Source: Narthecium ossifragum
Taxonomy: Eukaryota > Streptophyta > Magnoliopsida > Dioscoreales > Nartheciaceae
DNA length: 64,000 nt
Reading direction: 5' to 3'
Assembly (NCBI GenBank): GCA_963920575.1
Contig: OY986973.1
Coordinates: 8,071,601 to 8,135,600, forward strand
Shown here: piece after piece, positions 45,225 through 57,264 of the stretch
Layout: every line of letters starts with the position of its first letter
Position numbering within the stretch: position 1 is the first letter of the stretch
Translations under genes and position numbers: made by a program
Notes under the pieces: generated by a model
What the model was told of the DNA's origin: nothing
Databases searched by the model: none
Seen by the model: only the letters and a program-made list of their open reading frames with translations

Positions 45225-46118
45225 ATGAATTCTTGATTTTGACTTGTTTTCAGTCAATTTTGACTGATTGGTTTTGCCAACTCATCTCTCCATCTCTAAT
45301 CTCACTTCACTCTCCCCTCCCTCTCTCTTCCGTGCTCTCTCTCTCTGTCTCTCCTCCCTCTCTCTTCATCGCCGGCCAACGTTAACACCGCACTTCCTGG
45401 GGATGCCGGCGACGTTCCCTGGCTTGAGTCCGGACATCCCGACGACGGGGGTTCGGGGTAGTCCTAGCGGTGGAGTTCAGGCTTCGCACGCCACTGTAGT
45501 AAGCCGCTGGCACGGCTCCTCCATTGGTCGCGTAGCTGATGCATGGCCTCAGGTACCCAATCACGGCGCCGCAACCATCATGCAGGCGATCATCACAGCG
45601 AAGAGAGCCTGAGCACGAGCCATTGCTACTGCTTCAATTAGTTCTGACCCTCTTGAACACTAGGAGATGTTCTAGCTAGTGGTGTTGCAGCAAGTGCTTG
45701 GCATGGTGGTCTTTAAATAGAGGAAGAAGGGGTACCGAGGTGGTTGGGCGATGGGTACATTAGTTGTAGGTTTTGCATGGAAGATCTCTCTCTCTACCTC
45801 TCTGTTTTCCTCATGAGACGACGGCCGGTGATCACGCCATAGCCATGGACGCCCATCGTCGAGTTCATCGCTAGTGACCAAGAGAGAGAGAGAGAGAGCA
45901 CGGAAGAGAGAGGAGGAGAGAGAGAAGAGAGATTAGAGATTAGAGATGATGATGAGGTGGCAAATGATCGGTTTGCCGTTTGAAAAGATGACGCCGTTAG
46001 ACGGTCGGATCAAAACGAAGCGGTTTTAATAGTATAGGTACTAAAAACGTAATTATAAAACTAGAGGTACTAAAGTGGTATATCCAAAATTTTACAGGTA
46101 CCAAAAGCGTAATTAAGT
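45225..46118 (-). mobile_element. Gene-carrying insertion in the A2 LTR
   Basis: About 890 bp absent from the other A-type LTRs replaces some 60 bp of LTR. It carries an nsLTP gene copy with its promoter on the minus strand. The right part (46020-46115) has repeated phrases GGTACTAAAA..CGTAATTA, seen in dispersed plant repeats. No terminal inverted repeat or TSD was found, so the carrier type is unknown. Confidence 0.6.
45366..45623 (-). pseudogene. Non-specific lipid transfer protein (nsLTP1) pseudogene
   Basis: On the minus strand ATG at 45623 opens a signal peptide (MARAQALFAVMIACMMVAAP). A shift of frame leads to YLRPCISYATNGGAVPAAYYSGV, the nsLTP1 core in which the diagnostic Cys-Cys pair is Tyr-Tyr. 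A further shift leads to GLKPGNVAGIPRKCGVN and a stop at 45366. nsLTPs are secreted eight-cysteine proteins that carry lipids in the cell wall. The signal/mature junction and a central segment with more cysteines are deleted, and no intact frame remains. A TATA-like TATTTAAAG (complement of about 45714-45722) and a leader lie upstream, so promoter and gene were carried together. Confidence 0.8.
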
Positions 46119-46256
46119 CTTTTTACAAATCTCTGTGGGTATGATACTCATCTTGCTGCTATATTGGTTCCATCGATTCGTATATTTGCGAGACATAAAA
46201 TTTATTCATCAAGTTTTTGACGCCGTTGCCGGGGATTTGATTAGAGTTTATTAGCA

Positions 46257-47585
46257 GTGAATGAAAAGTTGTTGCTTTTGGACGATAAAGTAGATCAAAT
46301 TGGGAGTAAGAACATATCTAACAAAGACAGCTTATGCACATCAGATCTAGGAGTTCAAGAGGAGGAACAAGAGACAATGGAGCTTAATAACAATGCACGT
46401 CCTCTGGGGGAGTACGCGAGACCTACAATTTCTACCACACCTTCGTGCATCGCGTTACCAGCAGAGGCTAGGAATTATGAACTTAAAAATCTACATTTTG
46501 TTATGCTTCCAGAATTTCATGGTTTACCTTCTGAAGATGCACTGATTTTTGTGAAAGATTATTATGCTACTATTTAGACTTTTCCTCTAGGTAGCATTAC
46601 TGAAGATCAACTGAGGATGGGATGTTTTCCTTATACTCTGAAGGATAAAGCTAAGAGATGGCTGATGTCAATGCCTTCTGAATCACTAACTAATTGGGAT
46701 TCAATTTATAACAAATTTGTTAGCAAATTTTATTCTCATGCCATGACTACCAACTTGAGGAGGCAAATTCGAAATTTTCAACAAGCTGATGGAGAACCAT
46801 TCCATGAAGCATGGGATAGATTTAAAATACTTTTGATGCAATGCCCGCATCATAATTACTCTTTAGAAAATCAAATACAATATTTTTATGATGGACTAAA
46901 TCTTTCTTGTCAGACTATGGCAGATAATGCTGCAGGTGGAGCAATGTTCAAAAAGACACCACTAGAGTCATACGAAATTTATGAGATGCTGGGATCCAAC
47001 TCGCAACAGAGGGACACAAGAAATAAGACAAGAGGCATCTATGAGCTTAACCAGAATGATGACATGGCAAGGTAGATCGCAGCCCTCAACAAGAAGATGG
47101 ACGCGATGAAGATGGATGCGATGATGTCCACACAAGCAAAATCGGTTGAGGTTTGTTCAATTTGCAATATTGTTGGCCATAGGTTTGATTCATGTCCTTC
47201 CGGTGATGAATTTCCTGGATATGTGCAAGAACAAGCTAATTTGATGTATTCCTATAACCCGAGACCTAGATTTGACCCTTATGCAAATACATACAATCAT
47301 GGTTGGAGGGAGCATCTGAATTTTTCATGGAATAATACTGCTAATGCTAGTATGCCTTTTGCTAATCAGTGTAATTCACCTGTTAAGTCATCTTTGGAAG
47401 CGACTATGTTAGCTTTTATGCAGAAAATAGACTCAAAGATGGAATGGCAAGATTCAGCAATTGTTCAACATGAAGCAGCACTGAAGAATATTTCAGCTTC
47501 CATTGGGAAGTTGGAAGTTCAAGTAGGACAGCTTACAGATGCTGTTCGAGCCAATATTTCCAGGCAAATTTCCAAGCCAATCTAA
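46257..47585 (+). pseudogene. Gypsy Gag (copy A2)
   Basis: The same frame runs through the capsid region (LPSEDALIFVKDYY, LKDKAKRWLMSMPSESL, FHEAWDRFKILLMQCPHHN) and a CCHC knuckle CSICNIVGHRFDSC near 47155. TAG codons at 46575-46577 and 47073-47075 stand where a CAG is found in copy A1. A one-base insertion near 47560 shifts the frame before protease. Confidence 0.8.
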
Positions 47586-48690
47586 GCAAGCCAACGCAGT
47601 TACTGTTCTTCGTTCAGATAAGACAATTGATAATAAAATTAATGCTGAAGTTACTGATGAGTGTAGTGATGATAAAATCAAGAAAGTCGAGAAGGAGGAT
47701 CCCTTGAAAAGGCCACCGCTAGCCAAATCTTTTTCTGAGCATGAAAAGAGAGGAAATTCATATCCTGAGGTTCATCACAACACTCCTCCACCATATGTGT
47801 CACCAGTTCCTTTTCCAGGCCGCCTGAAGAAAGCCAAAATTGATAGGTCATATTCAGAAATTTATGATATTCTATCTAAGGTTATTGTGAACTTACCATT
47901 GCTTGATGTGATTAGGAAAATGCCAGCCTTTCCAAAGTTCTTCAAGGAACTAAGTACTTATAAGCGTAAGTATGAACCTCATGAAAAGGTGATGGTTTCA
48001 GAAACGGTAAGTGTAGTACTACAAAGGAAGCTTCCACCCAAGCTTAAGGATTCAGGGAGTTTTAGCATTAGTATTACTGTTGGTGATACAAAAATAGGGG
48101 AGGCAATGCTTGATTTAGGAGCCGGTGTTAATTTGATACATTATTCTGTTTTCCTTCAGTTAGGTGTGGGTGAATTAAAACCTACTACAATGTCTCTATA
48201 ACTTGCAGATCGTTCAATTAAGTATCCATTAGGCATTGTAGAAGACATTTTAGTACAAGTTGATAAGTTAATTATCCCTTCTGATTTTTTGATATTCGAT
48301 ATGGATGATGCACCCTTGCATGATAGAAATTTACCGATTTTTCTTGGACGTCCATTTATGGCTACAACAAAGACTATGATTAATGTAGATGATGGCAAGC
48401 TAAGCATGACAGTTTTAAGTGAAACGGTTGAATTTAAAGTGTTTGATTCCATGTCATATCCCTCAAATTCTTTCGATTATTTCTCAATAGATGTATTAGA
48501 TTCAATGGTGTTTTCTAACTTCAGACAAGAGCAAGTTAAGACTGCATTGGAAGCGACATTGATGATGGAAGAGGATGACACGCACAACTATGATGGAGTA
48601 GAGGAGGTCACGGCAGCCCTTGAGGCATTGCAGCCATACCCCCCTTGGTGGATTTCGGTTAGACATGCTAGACACCTCTCATTCTAAAAT
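47586..48690 (+). pseudogene. Gypsy protease (copy A2)
   Basis: Continues in a shifted frame with DLGAGVNLIHYSVF (family DLGASVNLMPYSVF) and is closed by TAA at 48199-48201 where A1 has CAA. It resumes with LPIFLGRPFMAT and a linker to RT. Confidence 0.75.
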
Positions 48691-49326
48691 GGTTTCATCA
48701 ATAGTATCTCCACCAAAGCTTGAGTTAAAACCTCTTCCCAGTAATCTGAAATATGCATATCTTGGTGATAATGAAACCCTTCCTGTTATTATTGCTTCTG
48801 ACATTACTCCATTGGAAGAGGAAAACATATTGAGAGTTCTTAGGGAACATAAGACGGCAATAGGCTAGACAATTGCAGATATTAAAGGAGCAAGTCCTAC
48901 TGTGTGCATGCATCATATTATTCTTGAAGAGGACGCCAAGCCTATAAGGGATGCCTAGTGTCGCCTTAAATTACTTGATGTTGGTGTTATATATCCTATT
49001 TCTGATAGCAAATGGGTAAGTCCAGTTCATGTAGTCCCTAAGAAATCGGGAATAATAGTTGTGAATAATGAGGACAATGAGCTTATACCTACGAGGATGA
49101 CAACTTGATGGCGTGTCTGCATCGATTATGACAAGCTTAACCCTGCTACTAAAAAGGATCACTTTCCCTTACCTTTTATCGATCAAATACTTGAACGTTT
49201 AGCTGGTCACGTATTTTATTGTTTTCTTGATGGATTTTCAGGTTATAATGAAATAGCCATCGCCTATGAGGACCAAGAGAAGACTACATTCATCTGCCCA
49301 TTTGGAACATTTGCGTATAGACGGAT
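48691..49326 (+). pseudogene. Gypsy reverse transcriptase start (copy A2), cut by insertion
   Basis: LELKPLPSNLKYAYLGDNE, VSPVHVVPKKSG, WRVCIDYDKLNPATKKDHFP and FICPFGTFAYRRI are visible. TAG replaces a TGG near 48868 and a CAG near 48957, and TGA lies near 49107. The sequence ends at 49326 against a chromovirus LTR. Confidence 0.8.
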
Positions 49327-51695
49327 TGTCACACCCCGACCCAGAAAACCCATCTAGGATGAGGCGTGAGGGTTCCTATCACTATTCATCTCCAATTGGC
49401 GCGATACAAAGTGGAAAAGACAGATAAATTTAAACAATTTATATTTCAGAGGTGAAACAGAAATTCAATTCATATATATACATCAAGTTGTACCGATACA
49501 AAATTCATTATCAAACTCCTCCAACGGGAAGACTTTATACAATAATCCAAAATTCCTCGAAAGATGTTTATAATATACAAACTATCAAAAAGGTACAACA
49601 GACGTCCTCCAGCAACCTCAAACGCCTCTGGAAGTACACATGCCGCCAAACGCAGATCTCGCCGGCTCTACTGAAGAAGAACTTGCGCCTGCACCTGCAA
49701 ACGCAGCCCGGGTAGGAGTGAGCGATAAGCTCAGTAGAGTTCTACTCTACGGCACACAGAAAGGAGGAAAACAACAACAGTGTTATCTGTCCGCTCAAGT
49801 CTAACGGATGCCACGGGTCCCATAACCCTATCGATGTCCCAAGGGCTCATGTCATGAAACCTCTCTCCTGAATATGTTACCAGGAGGCCAAGGAACAGTA
49901 ACATGCAGGATCACCCTTACCCAAGCAGGAATACCATGCCTTGGGGAACCACGTCGGGAACGCATCGACAACCATCCTTAGTACTTAGCCTTAGGAAGAC
50001 AACACGACCTCTAAACCTCAAAACATTGATCAGAGTCAACAACAACACATCCTCGATAACAAGAGATTCAATTATAATCACGCCCTAATCCTCACTATCC
50101 AGCCACGGTCCTAAGGCTAGATCCGAGCTACCCGAGAGCCTCGGATCGGCGATCAACCCATCGTCCGCCTAACCTCATATGCCTCTAATGCATACAATGC
50201 ATGAACCTATACAAACATCTACCCTAGATGTCTCTATATGCCACAACATCAGTATAAGTTCAATAGATATACAGTAGCCCTCGGCACTCGCCTGCAAGAG
50301 GCTAAGGTTCCACAATTCCACATTAGCTAGCACTCATAGCTAGCTAATGGCTAGGCAACCAAAAGAGCATTAACTACTTATCAAACCAAGTATTAATTAC
50401 AGTTAAAACCACAATTCTCCCAAAGGGGATAAGCATGCAATTCAATCCTCCATTTCAATAGAAATCCTTGGAAAACTCCATGAAAACAACGTGCATGCTT
50501 CCAAACATGCTTAAGTATCTATCACAAACGAAAGCCGTTCAAAGAAACCCAGAAAATAGTGTTCAAGGGCTCATGGTCGATGCGACGGTTGACCGTGAGG
50601 CCACGGTCGATGTCACGGTCGACCGTGAGACCAAAGAGAGGAATAACACATGGGTGACGGTCGATCGGTACATCGACCCTGGGAAGCCAAAATGGAGACA
50701 GAGCCTGACGGTCGACCGTGAGGCAAAACGGAAAAAGAAAAGATCCCGCGGTTGATCCGAGCATCGACCCTGGGAGACCAAAAACCAGACAGAGCCTGAC
50801 GGTCGATGTGACGGTCAACCGTCAGGCCCAGAAAAAGCGTATCAACGCTTGACGGTCGATCCACCGATCGACCGTCGAGCCTAAGGCACAGTTTATCAGA
50901 ACAGTGCCGGAAATCCAATTTCTTGGATTTGAATGATCAAATCAAGTTGGAAGTTGATGAAACTTTGCAAGTATGCGTAATAGATTATGGTTAAGCTAAT
51001 GATACGAATAAAACACGACTTTGATGGTTAAATCTCAAACCTAGGTCTCAATGGCCAAAATTTGACAAAACGGCGATAATACAGAAATCGTCCGATAAAA
51101 TACGAAAACCAAGTTATAGAGCTACTCTACACAAGCCATAATACACATGCTACAAGTTACACAACATTTTTATGTATTTCTTCAGTGAAAGTACAAGAAA
51201 CCTATCCTAGGAGAATCCGATCACAGGATCGAGGTAGAAACACCTACTTGAGCAAGTAGGGCAGTTCCTCCACGCGTCCAACCAGTCAAACCGCCAAGAT
51301 CCACGTCTCGAAAGCCGCACTCCGAAACCCTAGCACAGCCGTAGGAGAGAGAGAGAGAAAGAAAATGACATGAGAAGAGAAAGAAAGAGAGAGAAAGGGA
51401 CAGGCCTTATATAGAGATCCGGACCGATCTCGGTCGTCCGATTCGATCTTTCCCGATCGAGCGCCGATCCTCCGATCGAACGCGGCCTTAAGATTCTAAT
51501 CAAACACATACATCAATCCAAGGCCGTGTGTGCAACGCGGGTGTGAAACCGATCACCAGGGGCATATTTACCAAAATGCCCTTGGGGCTAAAAACCACCA
51601 TACGATCGCCCGATCGTACCCGACGCGGAACCAAGCCAAAAGGAGAACGGCCTTCGACCCACGTAGTCGAGCCAGGTCGGAGGGACGGGCCCTCA
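49327..51695 (-). repeat. 3' LTR of the minus-strand chromovirus (about 2369 bp)
   Basis: Related to family B LTRs. Contains a cluster of GTCGAC palindromes at 50570-50880, including a perfect 16-bp one at 50613-50628, and a second cluster of CGATC motifs (51425-51490) next to a TATA-like CTATATAAGG (complement of about 51405-51414). Confidence 0.8.
50613..50628 (-). repeat. 16-bp perfect palindrome TCACGGTCGACCGTGA
   Basis: Perfect dyad in the chromovirus LTR. A 22-bp version with one mismatched pair lies at about 50704-50725. Confidence 0.9.
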
Positions 51696-51722
51696 ACCTT
51701 AAAAAGAATTTCGTCCCGAAAT

Positions 51723-53500
51723 TCAATAAGGATGAAGCAGGGGAAAAGAATCAACTAGGCCTACCTGCACAACCAAAGCTACAACTAGGGGCGCCAACGC
51801 CCACAATAAGGAACTACCTGCTGAGGTGAATAGTCGGGGAAACTCCCGACGCATGCGATCCTTTCGCTCCCAAGTCAGACTCTCTGCACTACCATGCCTC
51901 CATCTGACCATGACCAACGGTAACGATCTGCCTCTCAGCACCTGATCCCGTCTGTCCAAGATCTGCACTGGCTGCTCTATGTAGGTGGCGTCCCCCTCCA
52001 CCTCAATGTCATCGTGGCTGATAACGTGAGATGGATCTGGAATGTACTTCCTCAGCATCGATACACGGAAGGTGGGGTGGACTGCTGACATGTGCGGGGG
52101 TAGAGCCAACTGGTCGGTGACTGCTCCAACGTGTCTGACGATCTCAAAAGGGCCTGTGAACCTCGGTGCTAGCTTGCCTCTGCTACCAAACCTGATCGAT
52201 CCTCTGCGCGGAGACACCTTTAGTAGCACTCTTTCGCCAACTGCGAACTCTAGGGGTCGTCGCCTGCAATCTGCGTAGCTCTTCTGCCGACTCTGCGTTG
52301 TCAGAAACCTCTGCCTGATCTGAGCCAACCTCTCTGATGACTGTTTGATGACGTCCGGACCGGTAAGGGACGCCTCCCCAACTTCCATGCAACGCATAGG
52401 TGAGCTACACAGTCTGCCGTACAACGCCTCAAAGGGTGCAAAACCCAAACAGGCCTGAAAGCTGTTGTTGTAGGCAAACTCCACCAGAGTCACGTGCTGC
52501 TCCCAAGTACCTCCAGCGTCTAGCACACATGCTCTGAGCATGTCCTCCAAGGTCTGGATAGTCCGCTCCGACTGCCCGTCCGTCTGAGGGTGGAAAGCTG
52601 TGCTGAAAGTCAGTGCCGTCCCTAAGGAGTCCTGGAAGCTGCTCCAGAACCTGCCGGTGAATCTGGGATCTCTGTCTGACACTATCGACACTGGGATGTC
52701 GTGCAGTCGTACCACCTCGTCAATGTACCTCTGGCTCAGTCTGGCAACTGGATATGTCGTCCTCATGGGGAGGAAATGAGTCGCTTTGGTCAGTCGATCG
52801 ACGATGACCCAAATCGCATCATTCCCCCTCAGTGTCCTGGGTAGCCAGGTGACGAAGTCCATCGCTATATGTTCCCACTTCCACTCTAGCACTGGAAGTG
52901 GCTGTAGCAAACCTGGGGTCCGTCGGTGCTCTGCCTTCACCTTCTGACAGGTGAGGCATCTGGAAACAAACTCTGCCACTGACCTCTTCATCCCGCACCA
53001 CCAGAACTGTCGGGGTAGATCGTGGTACATCTTGGTGCTCCCGGGGTGAAAGGTGAAACAGGAGTGGTGGAACTCGTGAAGGATCTCCTCTCGTAGTGCA
53101 GGGTCTGCTGGAACTGCAACTCTGCCTCTAAAGATTAGACCGCTGTCTACCGACACTGTCCAGCCCTCAACTGCGTGCTCGATGCCGACCGTAGCACGGG
53201 TCTCCACGAGCTCTGGGTCTCCAGCCTATGCCTCGACCACTCTGGCCAAAAGAACTGGGATGCTGCAAACAGCATACAGGAAACCGCCTGCCGCCTGGTC
53301 CTCGAAGTCAAGCCCGAACTGACTAACTGTCTCTAGCAACTACCACTGTCGAGCTGACATCGCTACCAAGGTCACTCTGCTGTCTCTGGTCTACCTGCAG
53401 AGAGCGTCTGCTACGACGTTTGCCTTACCAGGGTGGTAATGCAACTCAAAGTCATAGTCCTCTAATAGCTCCATCCACCGCCGCTGCCTGAGGTTGAGGT
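51723..53500 (-). pseudogene. Chromovirus integrase with C-terminal chromodomain-like module
   Basis: The 494-codon ORF 53207-51723 has an HHCC finger (H44, H48, C84, C87), a DDE core (D117, D178, E214) and a C-terminal stretch from about 425 (YIEQPVQILDRRDQVLRGR, VMVRWRHGSAESLTWER) typical of the Tekay-type integrase-linked chromodomain, which guides insertion to heterochromatin. The domain looks intact, but the upstream polyprotein is broken, and the RNase H end is only partly readable between 53207 and 53505. Confidence 0.8.
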
Positions 53501-53504
53501 CACG

Positions 53505-55028
53505 CTAGGTAAACACGTGCCTCAAGCTCTTATGATCAGAGTACACCAGGAACCGCTCCCCATAGAGATAGTGCCGCCACGTCTTCAGAGCGAAGACAAC
53601 CGCTGCAAGCTCGAGATCATGGACTGGATAGTTCCTCTCATGGGTCTTCAGCTGCCTGGAACCGTTAGCCACCACATGTCCCTCCTGCATAAGCACACAG
53701 CCTAGACCCTCCCCACTGGCGTCGCAAAAGACACTGTAGCCGACGCCTCGCTCTGGAACTATCAGGAGCGGTGCACTCGTCAGCCTGGTCCTCAACTGGA
53801 TGAATGCCTGCTCGCAAGCCTTGTCCCAAACAAATGGGACCGGCTTCTGTGTCAACCTGGTCAGCGGCTCTGCAACCCTGGAGAAGTCCCGCATGAACCT
53901 CCTGTAGTAACCCGCCAAGCCGAGGAAGCTGCGGACCTCGTACACTGTCGTCGGTCTCTGCCACTGTAGTACTACCTCCACCTTGGTCGAATCAACTGAG
54001 ATGCCTGCCGCTGACACCACATACCACAGAAACTATACCTCAGAAAGCCAGAACTCACATTTGGAGGCTTTGGCGTACAGCCTATGCCCCCTCAACAACT
54101 GCAACACTGTCCTCAGATGCTGCTCGTGCTCCTTATCCGTGCGTGAGTAGACTAGGATGTCGTGAACGAATACCACCACGAATTGATCTAGGTACGGTTG
54201 GAAGACCCTTTGCATCATATCAATGAACGCCGCTGGTGCGTTCGTCCAGCCGAACGGCATCACCATGAACTCGTACAACCCGTACCTCGTACGGAAAGCC
54301 GTCTTCGGGATGTCACAATCCCGAATCCTCAGCTGATGGTAGCCGGTACGGAGATCGATCTTCGAAAAGACCGAAGAGCCTCGGAGCTGGTCAAACAAGT
54401 CATCGATCCTCGGCATCGGATGCTTGTTCTTCACCGTCACCCTGTTCAGCTTCCTGTAATCAATGCAAAGACGAAGCGTACCATCCTTCTTCTTTGCGAA
54501 CAACACAGGAGCTGCCCAAGGTGACGTGCTGGCACGGATAAAGCCTCTGCTGATCAACCCGTCCAATTGGACCCTCAGCTCCCTCTGCTCTGCCTGTGCC
54601 ATCCTGAAAGCTGGCGAAGAGATCGGCCCGATACCCGGTACAAGATCTATCTGGAAGTCTACAGCTCTGGAAGGAGGAAGGCATGGTAGCTCGTCTGGAA
54701 AGACATCAGCAAACTCACAAACTACTGCTGGCAAACTGCTCTCTCGACTGCCATCTGCAGCAAACAAGGAAAGGCGCGCTAGTAAAGCTGACAGCTGGCC
54801 CTCGCGCCTGGGAAAGCAACCACACATGAGGGAATTGGCCGACTGGAGATCCCCAAGCAAAACAAAACGAGCGCCGTCAGATGTCCAAGCAGTCACCCTG
54901 CGACGGCCACAGTCAATGACGGCTTGGTATGAAGTCAGCCAATCCATACCGAGAATCACGTCGAATCCGACCATGTCTAGCACCCGAAGGTCTAGAAAGA
55001 TACGGAGGCCACAACCTCCAACTCGCAA
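53505..55028 (-). pseudogene. Chromovirus reverse transcriptase and RNase H
   Basis: RT motifs are clear ([45 protein letters not shown]). The catalytic box is FVHDILVYS where FVDDILVYS is expected, so one catalytic Asp is His. A stop and shift near 54030 split RT from the section [21 protein letters not shown] and RNase H ([15 protein letters not shown]). Confidence 0.85.
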
Positions 55029-56575
55029 GAACGGCAGATCAGCTCAACACGAGCTCCCCCGCCGACGAGTGTGTCTAGGTGTAGTGTGGCTCCAAGTGGC
55101 TCAGTCTCTAGCCCTAGTGATGCCACACACTCTCTAGTTACAAAGGAATGAGACGCCCAAGAATCTATCAGAACATCTACAAATGAACTGAAAAGCTGAA
55201 AGGTACCTCTGAGAATAGGAGGGTCAAGTGGAGCTGGTGGAAGAGCTAAAGTCTGCTGGGGTGGCGGGTACTGGTAGGGCTGGAAAGGTGTATGAACTCG
55301 GTCTGGGTACTCGTGGTCTGGAACTGCGTAGACTCCCCCTCTGGGCCCGCCTCGACCTCCACCGCGACCTCTGCCTCTCCCGGCTCCTGGTCTCCACCAA
55401 CCTCCGCCTACTCCGCCACGAACGGACTGTGCCCTCAACGTCGAACAGTCTCGGCGAAAGTGCTCTGGCTGCTGGCACTCGAAGCACACGGGAGGTCCAA
55501 GCGCTAGCTGCTGGCTCTGGCCTCCTCCTCCAGACGTCTACCCTTAAGGCCCAGCCGTGAGAAGTGGCTGGCCTCCCTGCCTGGGCTGCTGCTGGTACTG
55601 GGGTGGGTGACGCTGGTATGGCTGCTGGTGTCATGAGTATCTCTGCTGCCTCCACGAACCTCTCTTGCCCTGAGCTGCTCTCTGTGGCTGTCCTCCGCCA
55701 CTGGTTCTCACAGACGACGCCGGCTGGATTGCCCTGGGCCCCGGCACCTGCAACTGAGCCTCAACTGCCAAGGCACAGTCCAGCACCTCTGCGTACATGC
55801 TAGCACGCTGAGCCGTGATCAGCCGCCTGAGTTCGGGCCTAAGCCCCCACTGGAACTGCTCAGCTCTGGCAAGAGGGTCCGCCGACACCGCCGCAGCAAA
55901 TCTGGCAAGTCTCGTGAACCTATCCGCGTACTGCACTATCGACTGAGTACCCTGAGAAAGGGTCGGGTACTCACGGACAAGGGTCGAGCACGCACTGCGG
56001 GGAAAGAACGCGCTGAGAAAAGACGAACGAAACACGGCACACGATGGGTCACTCCCGTCCCTAGCGGCCTGAACAGAGCGCCACCAGTACAAAGCGTCCC
56101 CGTCGAGCTAGAACGTGGCAAGTCTGACCCGAATCCGGTCATCCTGGACGAACAGAGTGTCAAGGACGCGACTGACTCCCTCCAGCCAGTTGTCCGCCAC
56201 CGCTGGGTCGCCTCCAGCACCACTGAACCTAGGCGGGTTCAGCCTCTGGAAGTCGACCACCGCTGTCACAACAGCACGCTGGTCGAGTGGAGGAGAGACC
56301 TCCTCGGCGCCAAAAGAAGCATCCTCCTCCATCACAACCTCAATCCTCGGCTCTGGCTCCGGTGCAGGTCCCCGGGGCAGGGCTGTGTTGGCCCCTAAGG
56401 CCCGTCGGACGGCGCGCTCGTCGCGTGCGCTACCACGACCCAAGACTGGACAGCTAGCTCGGCTCCCTGTCATCTGCACGTTTACCAGAGACGACAAGTG
56501 TCCACCCGTAAGAAACCAAAACACAACAGCAATCAATAAAGCAAAAGCATAACACACATGAGCACGAACAAGCAC
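54992..56575 (-). pseudogene. Chromovirus Gag and protease
   Basis: Gag pieces lie at 56575-56108 and 56092-55631, separated by a stop within the conserved F(Q/E)L(D/E)GDAL-type region, and are followed by a CCHC knuckle CFECQQPEHFRRDC near 55489. The protease site reads DSWASHSF where DSGASHSF is expected, a glycine-to-tryptophan change in the active site. Confidence 0.8.
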
Positions 56576-56677
56576 ACAGGGATGCTCTACTCCTAGAACT
56601 ATCCTAAGCCGCGCTCAAAACCTTAACCGCAAGCCTAATCCTATCCCTGGGACCTACATCCTGCTCTGATACCAAGT

Positions 56678-57264
56678 TGTCACACCCCGACCCAGAAAAC
56701 CCATCCAGGACGAGGCGTGAGGGTTCCTATCACTATTCATCTCCAACTCGCGCGATACAAAGCAAAAAAGACAGATAAATTTAAACAATTTATATTCCAG
56801 AGGTGAAACAGAAATTCAAGTCATATATATACATCAAGTTGTACCGATACAAAATTCTTTATCAAACTCCTCCAAGGGGAAGACTTTATACAATAATCCA
56901 AAATTCCTCGAAAGATGTTTATAATATACAAACTATAAAAAGGTACAACAGACGTCCTCCAGCAACCTCAAGCGCCTCTGGAAGTACTCGCACCGCCAAA
57001 CGCAGATTCCGCCGGCTCTACTGAAGAAGACCTGGCGCCTGCACCTGCAAACGCAGCCCGGGTAGGAGTGAGCGATAAGCTCATTAGGGTTCTACTCTAC
57101 GGTACACAGAAAGGAGGAAAACAACAACAGTGTTATCTCTCCGCTCAAGTCTAACGGATGCCACGGGTCCCATAACCCTATCGATGTCCCAAGGGCTCCT
57201 GTCATGAAACCTCTTTCCTGAATATGTTACCAGGAGGCCAAGGAACAGTAACATGCAGGATCAC
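56678..57264 (-). repeat. 5' LTR of the minus-strand chromovirus, truncated
   Basis: Matches 49327-49913 with scattered substitutions and stops at 57264, where an A-type LTR begins. About three quarters of the LTR is missing. Confidence 0.85.

Larger units (their letters stand above)
43911..46211 (+). repeat. 5' LTR of A2 with inserted DNA
   Basis: Matches the A1 3' LTR from TGATGAATGCATG to TTATTCATCA except for a cassette of GATCGATC type (44250-44510), including a 32-bp near-perfect palindrome at 44452-44483, and an insertion at about 45225-46118. Confidence 0.8.
43911..49326 (+). mobile_element. Athila/Tat-like gypsy element, copy A2 (right-truncated)
   Basis: A 5' LTR (43911-46211, with a gene-bearing insertion), tRNA-Asp-type primer site, gag, protease and the start of RT are present. 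RT is cut at 49326 by the LTR of a minus-strand chromovirus. Several in-frame stops and at least one frameshift make it inactive. Confidence 0.8.
49327..57264 (-). mobile_element. Ty3/gypsy chromovirus (Tekay/Del-like), minus strand
   Basis: The 3' LTR is at 49327-51695, the internal region at 51696-56677 and the truncated 5' LTR at 56678-57264. On the minus strand the primer site TTGGTATCAGAGCAG follows the 5' LTR, and a tract with GAATTTCGGGACGAAATTC precedes the 3' LTR, both usual for plant chromoviruses. The element inserted into the A2 RT (left flank CGGAT, 49322-49326); the right flank is lost, so no TSD can be checked. Confidence 0.85.

Noticed and set aside
50570..50880. CRISPR-like array
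   Set aside because: The repeats are palindromes of varied flank and spacing in a plant LTR, without regular spacers.
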